Below, one piece after another: positions 1 to 13,158 of a DNA stretch of 64,000 nt. The stretch's first letter is position 1, and every line of letters starts with the position of its first letter. The position numbers were made by a program, and so were the translations under genes. A model generated the notes under the pieces. It saw nothing but the letters and a program-made list of their open reading frames with translations. It did no database searches and was not told the origin of the DNA. Origin of the DNA: Limanda limanda (lineage: Eukaryota > Chordata > Actinopteri > Pleuronectiformes > Pleuronectidae); assembly GCF_963576545.1 (NCBI RefSeq), contig NC_083647.1:6181507-6245506 (forward strand), read 5' to 3'.

Positions 1-1485
1 GCTGAATTACAGTAATCAGTCATTATTGACTCCCCATCTCTCTGCTACACACACCTCTCTCCTCCCATTCTCTGCCTCTCCTCCTCTCCTTTCCTACTCT
101 GCCCTCTACTTCTGTGACACCTTTTTTCTTTCCTTGTCTCTCTCCATCTCTCTGCCTCTGAATCTCCACCATAGCGTCCCTCTGTGTCTTGTTGTGCACT
201 AATCTTTTCTTCTGCTGTCTTGTGTCACTCTCTGCTGCTCATCATTTATCTGTCTCTCTAATTCTGTCCCTGTATTTGCTCTTCTGTCTCTCTAACTCCT
301 TTATCTCAGACCATCTCTGTTTCTCCTTCTGTCTCTGTCTTATTGTCTGTTTTTCTTCTTTCTCAGATTTCTTTACTTTTCTTTTTCATTTAGTTGTTCA
401 GACTTTTTCTTTACTCATACTCTTCATCCTGAACACAGACATCATGATGTAATAAAAACTGTATCCGTATCTGGTGAACTATAAGCTTGTAAATGTTTAA
501 GACAACTAAACATTAGATGATGCAATAGAATGCAACACAAGTTGTTACCAGTAAAAAAACAGACATTTTATGTCAAGAACAGGGCAGCTAAACAATGGGA
601 GTGCATTGTTATATGATCCTTTTTTAAACTGTTGCACCTGAGACTGACTTTGTCACGGTCATGAGCTGATGCCCAAAATAGAGTGTGGATTCCCAGCCTG
701 ACCAGGACCTGGTTCAGACAAAACGATATGCAGGTTTGACTCAAGTCGTTTTGATTGGGTTATTTACTTTTTTTTATACAACAAGTACCTGTTATCAGGG
801 AAAACATCATCACAAAAAACTGAATAATTGTCAGGTTCAGGTAGTGCTCTGCTAGTTTACTCTTGGGCCTGATCAGGTAAAGGTAGAAAGCCCAACCTAC
901 TGGGTTTAAATGACTGTAAAATAATCCAGATGTGAAGGAGGGGAGCAGCAGCAGATGTGGAGCCAAAACAGGATGTCCACTCACAGATTAAGTAAATAAT
1001 TATCTCATAGCAATGCACTTGTCAAGGTCTTGGATGTATTAGATGGTCAGTGCTCATGATTAACGTGTTGGACTCCACCTTACAAAAGGATATGCTGCTG
1101 CTGTCTTAGTGCCAGAGACCACAGGGAACCTTCAGGGGTCTTTCAGAGGTTTTTTGAGTCTGACAAGCCAGAGCAGTTTTGGTGGTATGCAAGGGACCAA
1201 CATCATCAGGAGTGGTCGCTGTGTTTTGGTTTACAATATGCAAAGCTTTTTATCTTATTCTGAAATAAGACCAGACATTCCTAGAGATCAGGGCCCAAAC
1301 CGCTCATGGGGATTAGATGTCCTTGGGAGTGAGGCCCCTCAAGAGCAGCATCGGGTTGTGTCACTGGTTGTCTGTGTTTCTGAGTGCTGCATTGTGACAT
1401 CAAGTGTCCTCACAGAAAGCCGGTCACACACACATACAAGGAAAAAGAGGGATGGAAGATGGTTGGCAGGACTATGTGTGTCAGT

Positions 1486-1512
1486 GTCTCTCTCTCTCTC
1501 TCTCTCTCTCGC
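1486..1512. repeat. CT microsatellite, with CA-rich repeats following to 1795
   Basis: A run of CT dinucleotides is followed by irregular CA/TG repeats (about 1597-1640 and 1736-1793). These account for the long Ser/Leu-rich and His/Thr-rich open frames in this stretch, which are not genes. Confidence 0.9.
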
Positions 1513-2427
1513 TCTCCTGGCCCTCAGGGCGGTCCATCTGCCTTCTCTCTTTCTCTGATCTTTCATTCACCATGACTAGAGCCATCCAAAAGTGTGCACG
1601 TGCACGCACACATGCACACACAGACACATACACACACAGTGCCAGGCGGCTGGGGCAGCTGTGTGTAAGCACAGCTCTATCTCACATATCAGCTCATTGC
1701 AGGAAGAAAAGCAATCCAAGACTCTCCAGCAAACATATACACACGCACACACACACACACACGCACACACACGCACATGCACACACACGCAGCCCCCCTG
1801 CATAAAGTTCTATAGCTGCGTAATATGAATGAACAGTTTGTGGATTCTACTTGATGTAGTCTGTCCCTGCTGGGGACCTGATGTTAGCTTGCTGGCAGCT
1901 TTCCAGAGATTTAAGGCAGATGTGTCATCAACACAAACGGTGCAGAGTAATTAATGAACAAACTTTAGGTCACTGCACTTTCTGTGCTCACATTGATTAT
2001 GAAATTTAATATTAATTTAATATGTTTAAGATATCTTTTATGAATCTGCTGCTAATAGTCCATGTGTAGCTCTATCGGATTTTACTTTTTAAACTATGTT
2101 TAATGATGAAGCACTTGCAACCAATGCATTTATTTTGATCATTCTTGCTTCACTGATTTACACATGTAGACCTAAAGCATACAGATCTTTTGCTGTTTTT
2201 CATTTGCCAAGAAAATAAATCCTTAGGTAGCAATGTTTACAACTGATCATATAATTTGCAAAATTTAATATTCAAGGAAACAAGAAATGTAAATTCTTAG
2301 GATTCATTTTGAGAAAAGCTTTATCCAACAACAAGTCAACAAGTCTTGAAGATTGGAGATTATTTCAGGACTTTGTGAATCAAATGAGGAGATCAGTACC
2401 AATATCCTGTCCTGTTTGTATTTGATA

Positions 2428-2512
2428 GGTGTGTGTGTGTTTGTGTGTCTGTGTGTCTTTGTCTGTGTTTGTGTGTGTCTGTGATTGTGTGTTTGTGTAC
2501 ATTACTTTGGGT
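2428..2512. repeat. Imperfect GT microsatellite
   Basis: GT dinucleotides are interrupted by CT and TT steps. More GT/CA clusters lie at 2740-2760, 2938-2972, 3053-3098 and 3471-3496. All are in the presumed ralgapa1 intron. Confidence 0.85.
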
Positions 2513-4160
2513 GTTGTGTATGAGTGTGTGCTGCTGTCCTCCATCTGCTCCTGGGTGATTGTGGTTCGTGGGAACAATGTTGGAGAGTTACTAAGCTGCT
2601 ACACACACACATACTGCCAGCAAGTGTTTGTGTGTGGATGAATTTTTGAACCTATAACACATCCATTTACACGTACACACATTTCATGGTGTTTATGTTT
2701 CATGTGTATGTTTGTATGCATTTCACTTTAAGGATTAGAGGTGTGTGTGTGGGGGGGGGGGTATCCCCTCTAGTAGTTGATTGGCAGAGATAGCTGCACT
2801 GAGGCTGGGGTCAGCATATGGCTCAGTGTGATAGCGTTGCTGTGTTTGTGTGTGTGTCACTGCCTTACCCTCTCTTTCAGACTGTGTTCCCAGTAAAAAT
2901 GATGGCAGCTCTGGGCATGTAGCGCTATTATCCACCATACACACACACACTCGCACACAAACACACACACTGAGAACAGCCAAACGCCAGCGGCCTGCCT
3001 GGCTTCTTTTTGCCAGCTCCCACAATAGAGCCTATTGTCCCAGTAAGGCTACAGTGTGTGTGCGGGTGTGTGTGTGTGGCTGTGTGCGTGTGTGTGTTCT
3101 TCACCGTGTTATAAAGGTGAGGGCAAAACCTTACAAATTGAAGACATTTTGTAATTGCTGATGCTGAAATGGGGTCATGTTATCCTTCACCTCCCCAAAG
3201 TGCCAGCACTTCCGTCAGACATGGACGGAGCCCTTCCTCCAAGACTAGTGCTGCAGTGAGAAATAAAGCTTCTGCATATTATCAGACGTGGATGAATATA
3301 AATATGTTTCAACCATCTGTTCCTCAATGAAAATGCAGCATGCTGTGAGAAGCTATTCTGGAAAATCAGTACCACACATTGAGCGGCATTTGACGCTTAA
3401 AGGTACAATTAGGATTAGGGTTAAAGGTCTGTGTATTAGAGAGAGTTAAGGGTAAAGATTGAATATGAGGGTGTGTGTGTGTGTGTGTGTGTGTGAGAGA
3501 ACACATGAGGGGGGGAGGTGATTGTGGTTAATTGTTTCCCGTAGGGTAGATGGAGGAAATGAAAAGAAAAGGGGTGAGGAGGAGGGGTCATGGCTAATCT
3601 CTTCCAATTTTCCTTGGGGAAAAGTGTGTGCGTGTGTGTGTATCTTTGTGAGAACTGTGTGTGTGTGTGCGACATGCTCTCAGGATGTCCCTCTGTTTGA
3701 CCAGCACACACATTATTAGCACTTTGATCATTGACACTTTGGTGTATAATGATATTACACAGTTAGCCTACTTTTTCATGTGTGAATTATAGATCACTCA
3801 TTATTCATTTTTTAAGTAAATAAGCATGGCTGTTAAAAAAAATCTTTTTTTATTTTCCTGCATTAATTGTGCTCAGCATCTTCATCTTAATCTTGATTCC
3901 AGTAAAGCAGTTTTGAAAGGCTTCTTTTATCTATATGTTATACAGCCCGTTTATTGCATTAACTAAAGAGTATCTACTACCAAAACCCTTCTCTGCTTTG
4001 TTTACAGATGTGTTGTGAGGTTTGCATTTCCCTCACACATGTCAAATATACATTTTCTATTTACAACAAATATTGAGACGAAGACGTGGACTCATAAAAC
4101 AGTCACAGGCAGGAGGGGGGTACAGAATGCTTCTAAAGGATCCTTTCAGTGTAGCCGTAG

Positions 4161-4310
4161 GGGCGGCTGTGGCTGAGGGGTAGAGTGGTCGTACTCAAAC
4201 CAGAGGGTCGGCGGTTCGATCTTCAGTCTTCCCCATCTGCATGCCGAAGTGTCCTAGGGCAAGATACTGAACCCCTCATAGATGTTGAATGAACTAATTG
4301 TAAGGGGCCG
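4161..4310 (+). mobile_element. tRNA-derived SINE copy
   Basis: The 5' part has an RNA polymerase III promoter. An A-box-like TGGCTGAGGGG lies at 4170-4180 and a B-box-like GGTTCGATC at 4213-4221, spaced about as in a tRNA gene. The body that follows (tgccgaagtgtcctagggcaag, ending in actgaacccc) is the tRNA-unrelated part of a common teleost SINE. The acceptor stem and anticodon arm do not form a sound tRNA, so this is not a functional tRNA gene. The 3' end is fuzzy. Confidence 0.8.
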
Positions 4311-5144
4311 CCAAATAACATGTAATGCAGTAAACTACTGATACATGTCTATTTAAGGTTAACAGTGAACACTAGCACCAGGTAGCCATCTGATGCACAT
4401 GTCACATGGACAGAAGTCTGATGGCTGAAATATCGAAAAAAAAAAAACGGGCAAATTACTGATTCAGTACTTTAGAAATTACTCATGTTCTATCATGGGT
4501 ATTTACTCTTATTTTTAAAATACATGATTCATGTAATGACCAAGTCGGTGTGTGTCTAAAAAGTCTGAAAGTGTGTGTTTTTGTGTGCACACTTACACAC
4601 CTTTTCACAGAGAGCTGTGCAGGCACATGAGTTGTAGCCATCAGCGGCTTGATCACACCATGTCGGAGCAGACCCCCCTCCGACTCGTAAACAAGCTAAT
4701 CTGCAGTGTGTGTGTGAGTGTGTGACTGCACTTTGTGCCAGGGCGTGCAAATGTAAGTATTTTTTTATGTGACAAGGTGTTTAAGATTCAGACTAGGATG
4801 TCACAGATGAACAAGAAGACTGCTTAAGTTCAGCACAGAGTAAATGTAGGATCATGAGCTCTGAGAGCTGCCTTTAACAGAGAGAACCAAGGCAGAGAGT
4901 GGGGGGTATAGGTGAATAATTAATTAATGATTAATCCCTTGGAAAAAAGGCATTTAAACAATACATGCCATGAAAATTATTCATATTGCCAAGTAAGACA
5001 GTAATTAATCTGCTGGCCAATATCTGGCAATTTGAGGTAATCGGCCCTTAAAAAAAAAAGAAATGGCAATGATCAATCATGGATATATTTTCATATTTAA
5101 AATACAGTAAGCAGTACAGGTGTACCTGGCTGGGATAAATTGTC

Positions 5145-5184
5145 ACAATTTAATTATAATTAAATTAAATTATAATTAAATTGT
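5145..5184. repeat. AT-rich perfect inverted repeat
   Basis: Two 17 bp arms (5145-5161 and 5168-5184) are perfect reverse complements around a 6 bp spacer. The composition is almost only A and T, so chance formation in AT-rich DNA is plausible. It could extrude as a cruciform. Confidence 0.85.
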
Positions 5185-8100
5185 AATAAATTGTAATTAA
5201 ATTGATGTTTTTAACAGATACATCAAATAAAAAAAAAGATATCTGCTCATTGGTTGTGACAAACAAATATATCAGTGAACCACAACTCATAGACAATAGA
5301 TTGATCCCAGCGTCCCAAATGTTTTCAGTATGACCAAAAAGGTCTTCAAACATTTTATTCACATCATTACTTTGACGGACAGTTTATTAGGGCTGCAACT
5401 GATAATTGTTTTCAATTATTCTGCTGATGATGTAACAAAATGTTCTTCATCGTGATAGTTTTGTCTAACTACTAATGTAAACCCTGAAAATATTCAGTCT
5501 ATAAAAACACGAGATGTGAAATCATGAGATATTTGATTGGTCATTTTATCTTTATATTTCCTAACTTATCCTATGAAACTGTCTAATTGCGGCTTGTTGT
5601 GAACAGTGTCCATATCTTTGAATTTAACATATGGACACGTGTGCATGTGGTGAATATTGTGTAACTGTTGTTAGAGCCTGAAGATAAGGGCAGGATCCAT
5701 CTTCCTAATCAGAGAATTATTATTATGGCTTCAGTGATAATCACCAACACCCATGCTGTGTGTGTGTGTGTATGTGTCTGCTGAATAACGCTTGTAATTG
5801 CGCTGGCAGCTTTAGGGCTCCCCAGTGGTGACAGGGAGGAGGGTGTGAGTGGGTTTGTGTATACACTCACACACACACACACGTGTCAAAGGGTGAAGTA
5901 GTTGGGTGACAAGGGGCCAATTAATGTATCACGTCTGTTTTTCTCCTCCGTCTTTGTATTTGAATTGGGTTAAAGAGCAGATGAATAGGGGCAAATGCGA
6001 TTTTGTACGAGTGTGTGTACGTGTGCGTTTGTGGTGTCCGTGCACATCGAGCACCCACAATAAGTAGTGCATTAGACCAACCTATCTCTGCCCTCATCTT
6101 TGGCCTACGTGGACACACACACATTCATAATGAAATCACAAAGCCTCCATATCATTGCTATCACAGAAAGATATAAACCCATTAGCGTGTTCCTTTGGGC
6201 ATGGACACACACGCATACATGCTCAGGTTTATCATTACACGCTGCAAAGCTTTTCCAATTGTATTATCCCTCTGATGTCCTTCTCTCTGTTGTCTGTTCC
6301 AATGCCTAGGGTGGAGAGGACAGATAGGTTTGGAGTGTTAGTGCGTGCGTTTGCGTGTGTGTGTGTCTGTGCACTTGTGTTTCTGAGACAAGCCCTAGGA
6401 AATGGGCAGAAGTGTTGTTGCAGTTTTAATGTAATTGTTCACCTTTTAAAAGTAGGCGTTTGCCATAAAACATATATAACATCTCTGCTTTGTTCACATA
6501 AGAAAGGCGGTTAGACTCTGCTGCCCCACAGTCACAGAGATGTTGAATGATGCTTTGGTTCGTTCACTTTTCTATCGAAAGGAAAGCAAATCTTAAAAAC
6601 TTGAAGAAATAAATTTGAATTGCTGTGAGTGAACACTGTCCAGAGAAAGCTGGACCCATCAGTGGTGGCTCCTCTAACCCACTTATCATTTTAGCTTTTT
6701 TGTCAATATAAAAGCAGCACAGACCAGTCAGGCTTGTAAAAATGACATTACTGATTTTCACTGTATTTATATATTTAAGTGGACAATTCAGACTAGCCGT
6801 CAGAGTTGCATGGAAAATATCTGCGCGCATAGTGATGGGCTTTATAAAAAATAATTTTGATATACAGTTTTAAATATTGATGTCTAGATATAGAATATCA
6901 TGATGTTAGCATAGGGTATATCAGAATTGATTTGATTAATCACTTTGTTTTTTAATTGTCTCTCTTTCCCATAGTTGCTAATGTTCATCATTCTTAACTA
7001 AAGTTAACATGGTTCTACTTTTCACATCCTTTCCACTAAAACTTTAGAAAAATTACTCAACAGTCAAATTTATGTTACCTGCGCTACACATTAGTAAGAG
7101 TTATTCCAAGCCTCACGTATGTTATTTTAATGATTGTTAACTACAGGGCTGATGATACTGAGACTAATGTTAGACATTATCTGCTCTGCCGCTTCACCAG
7201 CGGCTCTACTTGAACAGTAGAGAGGACTCTCACTCAAAGGCTATTGATCTGCTCTCTCACCACCACTGTAGCTGCCGCTGTCAATGAAGCCTTATCTTCA
7301 TTGCCTGTACAATAACCATAAAGTCGCTGACAATGACATGTATAGGTGACTGTATGCTCCCTATGTTGTTTGTTGATAATGAGATACTTAGTTTGAAATA
7401 AGCGGTTTTCTTGGCCTGTAGGGATGCTGGTTGGAGCTTTTCTTTCTGAAACTGTAAAAGTGACCTTCAGTAATTGAACCGCAGCAAGTAAAGACTAGCT
7501 GCAGGACTCAGGCCAAAGAACCCTGAAGCTGCACCACCACTGCTGGTCGCCCGTTTATTCAAAGTTTATCAATATTGAACTTATCTTATGTCCAAAACAC
7601 TTCTCTTCCTTGAGCCAATAACGTTACTCGTGAAGTGTGAAACTGATGCGATAAACTGTACTCAAGATATGTGTTCCACATACACACAGAGATTTCTGGA
7701 ATTATTAGATAGATTTATTCCAGGCATAGAGAATATGGATCTTGAATATAAAAATCAGGCCTTAAGGAATCATCTGCATCTTTCCAAATAGCTCCATCAT
7801 TAATTGCATTAGCTTGTGGTTTTCCTGTTGTCTTTAATTATCTTCACAGGATGTTTTACCTATCATAATAATTATATTTTCAGGTTGTACGTCCCTCTGT
7901 CTGATTCATTCTAAATCAGTAGTGGATGATCTCCCAAAAAAATAATATCGCTATCTTTTTTTCATAAAGAATCACAATCCAGGATCCGTCCTGAGTGTAA
8001 CGCTCTAGGAACGTCTCCATTTAGCTTGAATAGATTTGCTGTAGTACAACAACAAACTTTATACTTAACTTTCTTTGAGACTGGTCAGAGCCACACTTGT

Positions 8101-8364
8101 AGTACGCAACCTTGTTTTTTAATCTAAATTTTTAAGTTTAAATTAATTTAAATTCTTCAGTTATTTGTTAAACTTTAAATCTAACCCATACATATTTATC
8201 TCTTGCATCATTGTGTAAATGAGAATTAAATTAACCCACTTCTATCTAAGATCAGAGAAGCTGAACGCTCCTAGTTGGCACAGTATTTCACACGTACATA
8301 TACACTGTATATTCCGACCAAAATCTATTAATAGACTCACACACTTGTACATACAAACATTTCA

Positions 8365-8412
8365 AACACACACACACACACAGTCACACACCCACACACA
8401 CATAGTCACCCA
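8365..8412. repeat. CA-rich microsatellite
   Basis: Interrupted CACA runs in the presumed ralgapa1 intron. A purine-rich GAGA stretch follows at about 8545-8610. Confidence 0.85.
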
Positions 8413-10733
8413 CACATCCCAGCAGTGGGCCCAACTCCTAATGCGCTAACAAGCTCCCTTTCCCCCCCTTCGCCTCCTCTCCTCTGGCCTCCCTCAGTCA
8501 CAAGTGATCGCAGTAGTCGAACCCCACCACAATGAGCTACACTGCGGGGGAGAGAGGGAGAGAAAAGGTCTGAAATGGAGAGAGGGAGAGAAAGAGAGGG
8601 AGAGAGCTGGAGAAAGTACTCTTTTCAGACACGCACAAGAAAATGAGTTTCTGATTCAACACAAAGGAGCCTTTTTTATCCTCCCCCTCTGTCTTCTATC
8701 TCTTTCCCGTATGCCTTTCTCCCTATTCTCCCTCACCAGCCCTCTCCCCTCTTTCTCTCCTCATAATTTTCACCCTCTCTTTGCCTTTCTCTCCAAAAGA
8801 GAGATGTTTTGCTGCTAATGACTTAACAAGAGGAGCCATCTGAAATTCAATTACAGTAGATTTCATAGTGACATTTGGATGAAGGCAAAGATGTGTGAGC
8901 GCGACGGAGCTCTATTTTCTTTGACCTTGCACTAGCTTCTGCTTTTTTAATACCAATGATAATAGCTTAATTTGTTTATCTTGATTCATGGAGACATGCC
9001 ATACTAAATACTATACAAGCAGACCCTAACCTTAACACAGGTAAATAATAACAATTAAATGCAACTTGATTGAAAGCTCTAGATCTAACTCTAAATGAAA
9101 TGCAGTTTTCTACTATGTCAAAAATGATTGAATTAAGTTTTCACAGTATTTTGCGACAGCAACATATGAAAGTTATACTAACTGCTGGACGACACATGCA
9201 CTGGGTGTAAAGAAGATGGAAAAATAAAGGAGTTGTAGCATTTGCAAAATAAGCAAGAAAACACCCAAAATGGTATATATGGTAGCATCGTACATTAAAT
9301 ATTTCAGGTTCGTTTTTTTTAACAAGCTGAATAAAATCTCACATTCTAGTGTTTTTACTGATGTCACCGCTTCTCAGGACTGTGGCTGTGTCCAAAGTCA
9401 CAACCTGCCTTCAGCAAAGTGCACTACATCCACCATGTATTCACCTCCACCATTTTACCTCTCTTGTGTGTGTGAAATGTATGCTCTATATAATACACTA
9501 TAAATGGTTCATAGACACAATACGCCTACTTTCCACTTGAAATCCCACAATTCCACACAATGCTTCACATTTGATAGATTACATTATCATCACTGTATCA
9601 GTGATGATAGAAAATGATGATTATTCATGTGTGTTGAAAGTCTCACTTTGCTATAGAGTAAAGTACATGGCATTTATCTATAACACAAGTCATTTATGTG
9701 TATCTAGACTGTGCTTGATTGACAGCTACATCTATCTTCTTTACACCCTAGTTTTGTTGCATCTGTTTGGGTGGAGCAGTTTACACTGTTATCTAAAACC
9801 CATTTTAGACATTACCCTCAAATTTGACATCCTCGTCTGCATCTTGTTTGTGTGCTGCACCTCTTTTCCTCTTGACATATTAGTGCTTTTGTTTAATACA
9901 TGTGTTTCAGATTTGCATGCATCATAAAAACGCACACTCACTTGTGATCACTCCTCGGGATGAACACATCTGGTCACATACGGCCCCTATGGATATTTCA
10001 GGAGATTATCTGGAGTTCAGTGCATGTCTAAGTAGCATACAGAGCATCTAAAGTAATTCCATTGATTCTATTTTGAGCATGTTTTATTTCAGTTATACTG
10101 GAAATCTCAAAAGGATTAATTATGCAAAACTCTTTTTTATGCTTGGCCGGGATGTAAAAACGTATATATAAATATATATAAGGCCACAGGCAGAAACCCT
10201 TGCTGAGAGGAAGAAAGAATGGGAACAGAGAGATAACGGTGGCAGATAGAGTGGACAACAGTCAAGTGATGCTCCTGTCATTTATCTCAGCAGAGGTACC
10301 ATGTCTCTGTATTTATTTCTCCTCATTCTCTCTCTCTATCTGTGTCCGTGTCTCTATAGACGTCTTTCTTACCTGCAGGTGTCCTTTAAACCCTTTCACC
10401 TCCTGGAAATGACAAATCACTGGTCTCTTATATGTCTGCCGATTCTTTTCACATTGTTTTTCTTTTGCTGCAGTTTCACATGGGAAACATTATAAAATAC
10501 AATATAAAGAAAAGTATCCGTTGTTTGGAGGAGAATCATACTTTTCGTTTCCAATTGCGACACCTCCACACATCTGCCCCCCTCACACGCCCGCATTCAT
10601 CAGTGCGACGCAGGGGAGCGGGAAGCAGGAAAAGGCAAACGGCGAGAATCACATGGAGACTCGGTGTGAGAGACACTGACTCTGACGCTCTGGGTGTGTG
10701 CTACTGCTGCTCAGCTCTCACCAAGAGAAAGCT

Positions 10734-10762
10734 ACACACACACACACACACACACACACACC
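10734..10762. repeat. CA microsatellite
   Basis: A pure CA run in a GC-richer neighbourhood (10560-10730). It produces the poly-His-Thr open frame seen across it. Confidence 0.9.
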
Positions 10763-13158
10763 GTTACTTTAATATCCTCCTCCCTGTCTCACCCGCTGTC
10801 CTCCCCTCTCACCTCCTTCGTGACTCTCTGCGGTATACTCACCCCTTCTTCCTCTTCACCCTCATTCCCCACACAATTTTTTTTTACAAGTGCTCTTCCT
10901 CCCTCAGCATCTCGCTTTCTTTGCACCTCCAGCCTCCATCCCTGCCTCTTTCCCACCTTCGTCCCCCCCCCTTCTTTCCTCACATTCGTCAGTACCAGAG
11001 GTTCCATGAGGGTTTTCAAAACAATAGCTGTTTTTACGCAAAATCAAGTTTTGTTAATTTCGCTTTAACTACCTCATCTGTCCCAAGTTTATTGAAGTTT
11101 CCTCCTCTCTGCTTTGCCAGCTCTTTCCACTCATCCCCCACCTCCTCCTCCTCTCTCTCTCTTTTCTGCCAGCGCAGTCTGTCCCTCCACTTTAAAGGAG
11201 CCATATTGTTGTTATTATCATTGTCTCTAACTGGATCAGTTACCATTAGACCTGAATCTTTCTCCTTCTGAGGCCCATAGACCAGCTCTCTAACCCAATA
11301 GAAATCCCATGGGCACTCTTACAGATGGCTCACCCATTCTCCACATGTACATACACACACACACACAAACACAGGAGAACAGAAACACAGATTTCATTCT
11401 GAAGATTCATCGACCTAATCCCATAACACTCAAACAGGGACACATGCACTTATATACACACGTGCCTGTTCATAACCAACCTTATCAAATATAGACACAC
11501 ACACATAAACACTCTCATTGAAAATCCCCTGTTATTGGAGCTAACGGAGCAAATGTTAGTGCTATTGGGAGCTGATGGGTGTGTGTGCGTGTGTGCATAA
11601 GACTGAAACGGCCACATATGTTATTACGGTTGGATGTATGAGTGGGGGGCTCAGGACAAGGGGGTAAATGTCATTTCATCAATGAGGTTATCTCTAATAG
11701 ATGGACAGTTGAAGTCCTGGTTTCCATTTACTCTGCTCTCTGCTGAATCCCTGTACCTCTCTTCAGATCCATCGCTTAAGGCCATAATGACAAGTGATAA
11801 AAGGCCTTTGCTTTACATTTCAGTTTTCCCGTCTCCAGCATTCTCAGTAGATTCGAGTGGAAATGAGGCCATGAAGAGTTCACTGGCCTCTGTTGCCAAC
11901 CGTGTTTTCATCTGAAAAATATTGTGTTTTATGATTGATTCTTTTATAGGTTTTTCTTTTCCTCTTGAAGCTTTACTTTACTTCGTCGAATTCTGTTTTG
12001 TCATTGTTTTGTTTTCTTTATTTTTGGCTCTGTTCAATGTTACTGTGTTATCTATGTTATATTCTAGTCTAAGGGCCAGACCAGCAGCACCCAAACCCAT
12101 GTTTTAGTGGCGAACCTTCACCTTTCATTCACTCCCAACCCGTGTGAGTGAGAAGGTGAATAAAACAGTCGCTTTCTGTGGCAAATTGCAGCGTGGTGAA
12201 CTTTGACCCACATTATTTGCTTCTCCTTTACATATATGTAACCGTGCCCCGACACTTTAAAAAGGTACTCCAGTAATTTATTTAGTGCGACATTTGATTC
12301 AAAATATTCTGGATTGTTTCTCTACAGCCCTCTTATTGCAGTTCACTTTTTGACAGTTAAACCCTTAATTAATAAGTCCTGCTTTCAGTACCGATTATAA
12401 TGAAAATGTATATATCACCTTTCATAGCATAAAATGCAGCTTTTAAGACAGGAAAAGATATGAAAAAAGGGTTAGGTTTCATTTAAAGAAAATTCATGCT
12501 TGGATCAATTAACAGCAAGATCATGAATAGAAACATTGAAACCTGCTAATTCTAACCAATATTTAATGAAAAATGTGGTTCTTTTGTATGACACATGACA
12601 GTATTTAAACAGTGCAAACGATAGGATGTTAGTGGAGCTTCTTAAACCTTAAAAACTTCAGCGATTTAGTCTCCATAAAGCCGGAGAACTTAACATACAC
12701 ATTTTCATCACGGTACAAATCTGTGCAACTCAGGTCAATATGTCCTGATTTCATTCACGACTACATATCAAGTTCCAAAAACACTTGATCCTAAAATTAC
12801 CATGATGCAGCTGATGGTGTTTCATCAGAACAAACTCCACACTCTAATTTAAACATTGAAATTAAATACATGGCTTTCATGTGTTTAGCCCTAAATATGA
12901 CAATAACAATGATTGCAAATTTGCATTATTTTGTCGTTCGAGGTTAGTTTATTATCAAGATTTTCTTGGGCAGTGGACGTTCATAGGGGACAACATGGCT
13001 AAAATTTCAAAGTCATTTCTTTATTTACGGATGATGACACTGCATATTGGCAGGGTTTTTATCACCGTCTTGAACCCAATTCTTTCATACTCTTCGCTTC
13101 TTATAACCTGTTGGTATTTGTGTCTTCATTACTGTTTGACCTTGACCTTTGACCCCAG

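Larger units (their letters stand above)
1..13158 (+). other. Exonless left flank, probably ralgapa1 intron
   Basis: I find no convincing coding exon here on either strand. Open frames are short and lie in CT, CA or AT simple repeats. The ralgapa1 exon at 13159 begins in the middle of a codon, so an earlier ralgapa1 exon must lie upstream. I could not find one ending in the expected LIPLYQNF-type sequence, which implies that the intron extends past the left edge. The stretch holds a SINE (4161-4310), an AT-only inverted repeat (5145-5184) and many microsatellites. Some non-repetitive blocks (about 5690-5830, 5915-6260, 8820-8930, 11520-11910) look less decayed and could be regulatory, but this is only an impression. 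Confidence 0.6.

Noticed and set aside
4161..4235. Possible tRNA gene
   Set aside because: It has pol III boxes but no sound cloverleaf, and is joined to a SINE body.
7588..7791. 67-codon open frame with a protein-like composition
   Set aside because: No family resemblance, no splice sites of suitable phase, and it lies within presumed ralgapa1 intron.
10432..11271. 279-codon open frame
   Set aside because: Ser/Pro/Leu/His-rich, crosses a CA microsatellite and T/C-rich DNA, with no domain. Read as non-coding.
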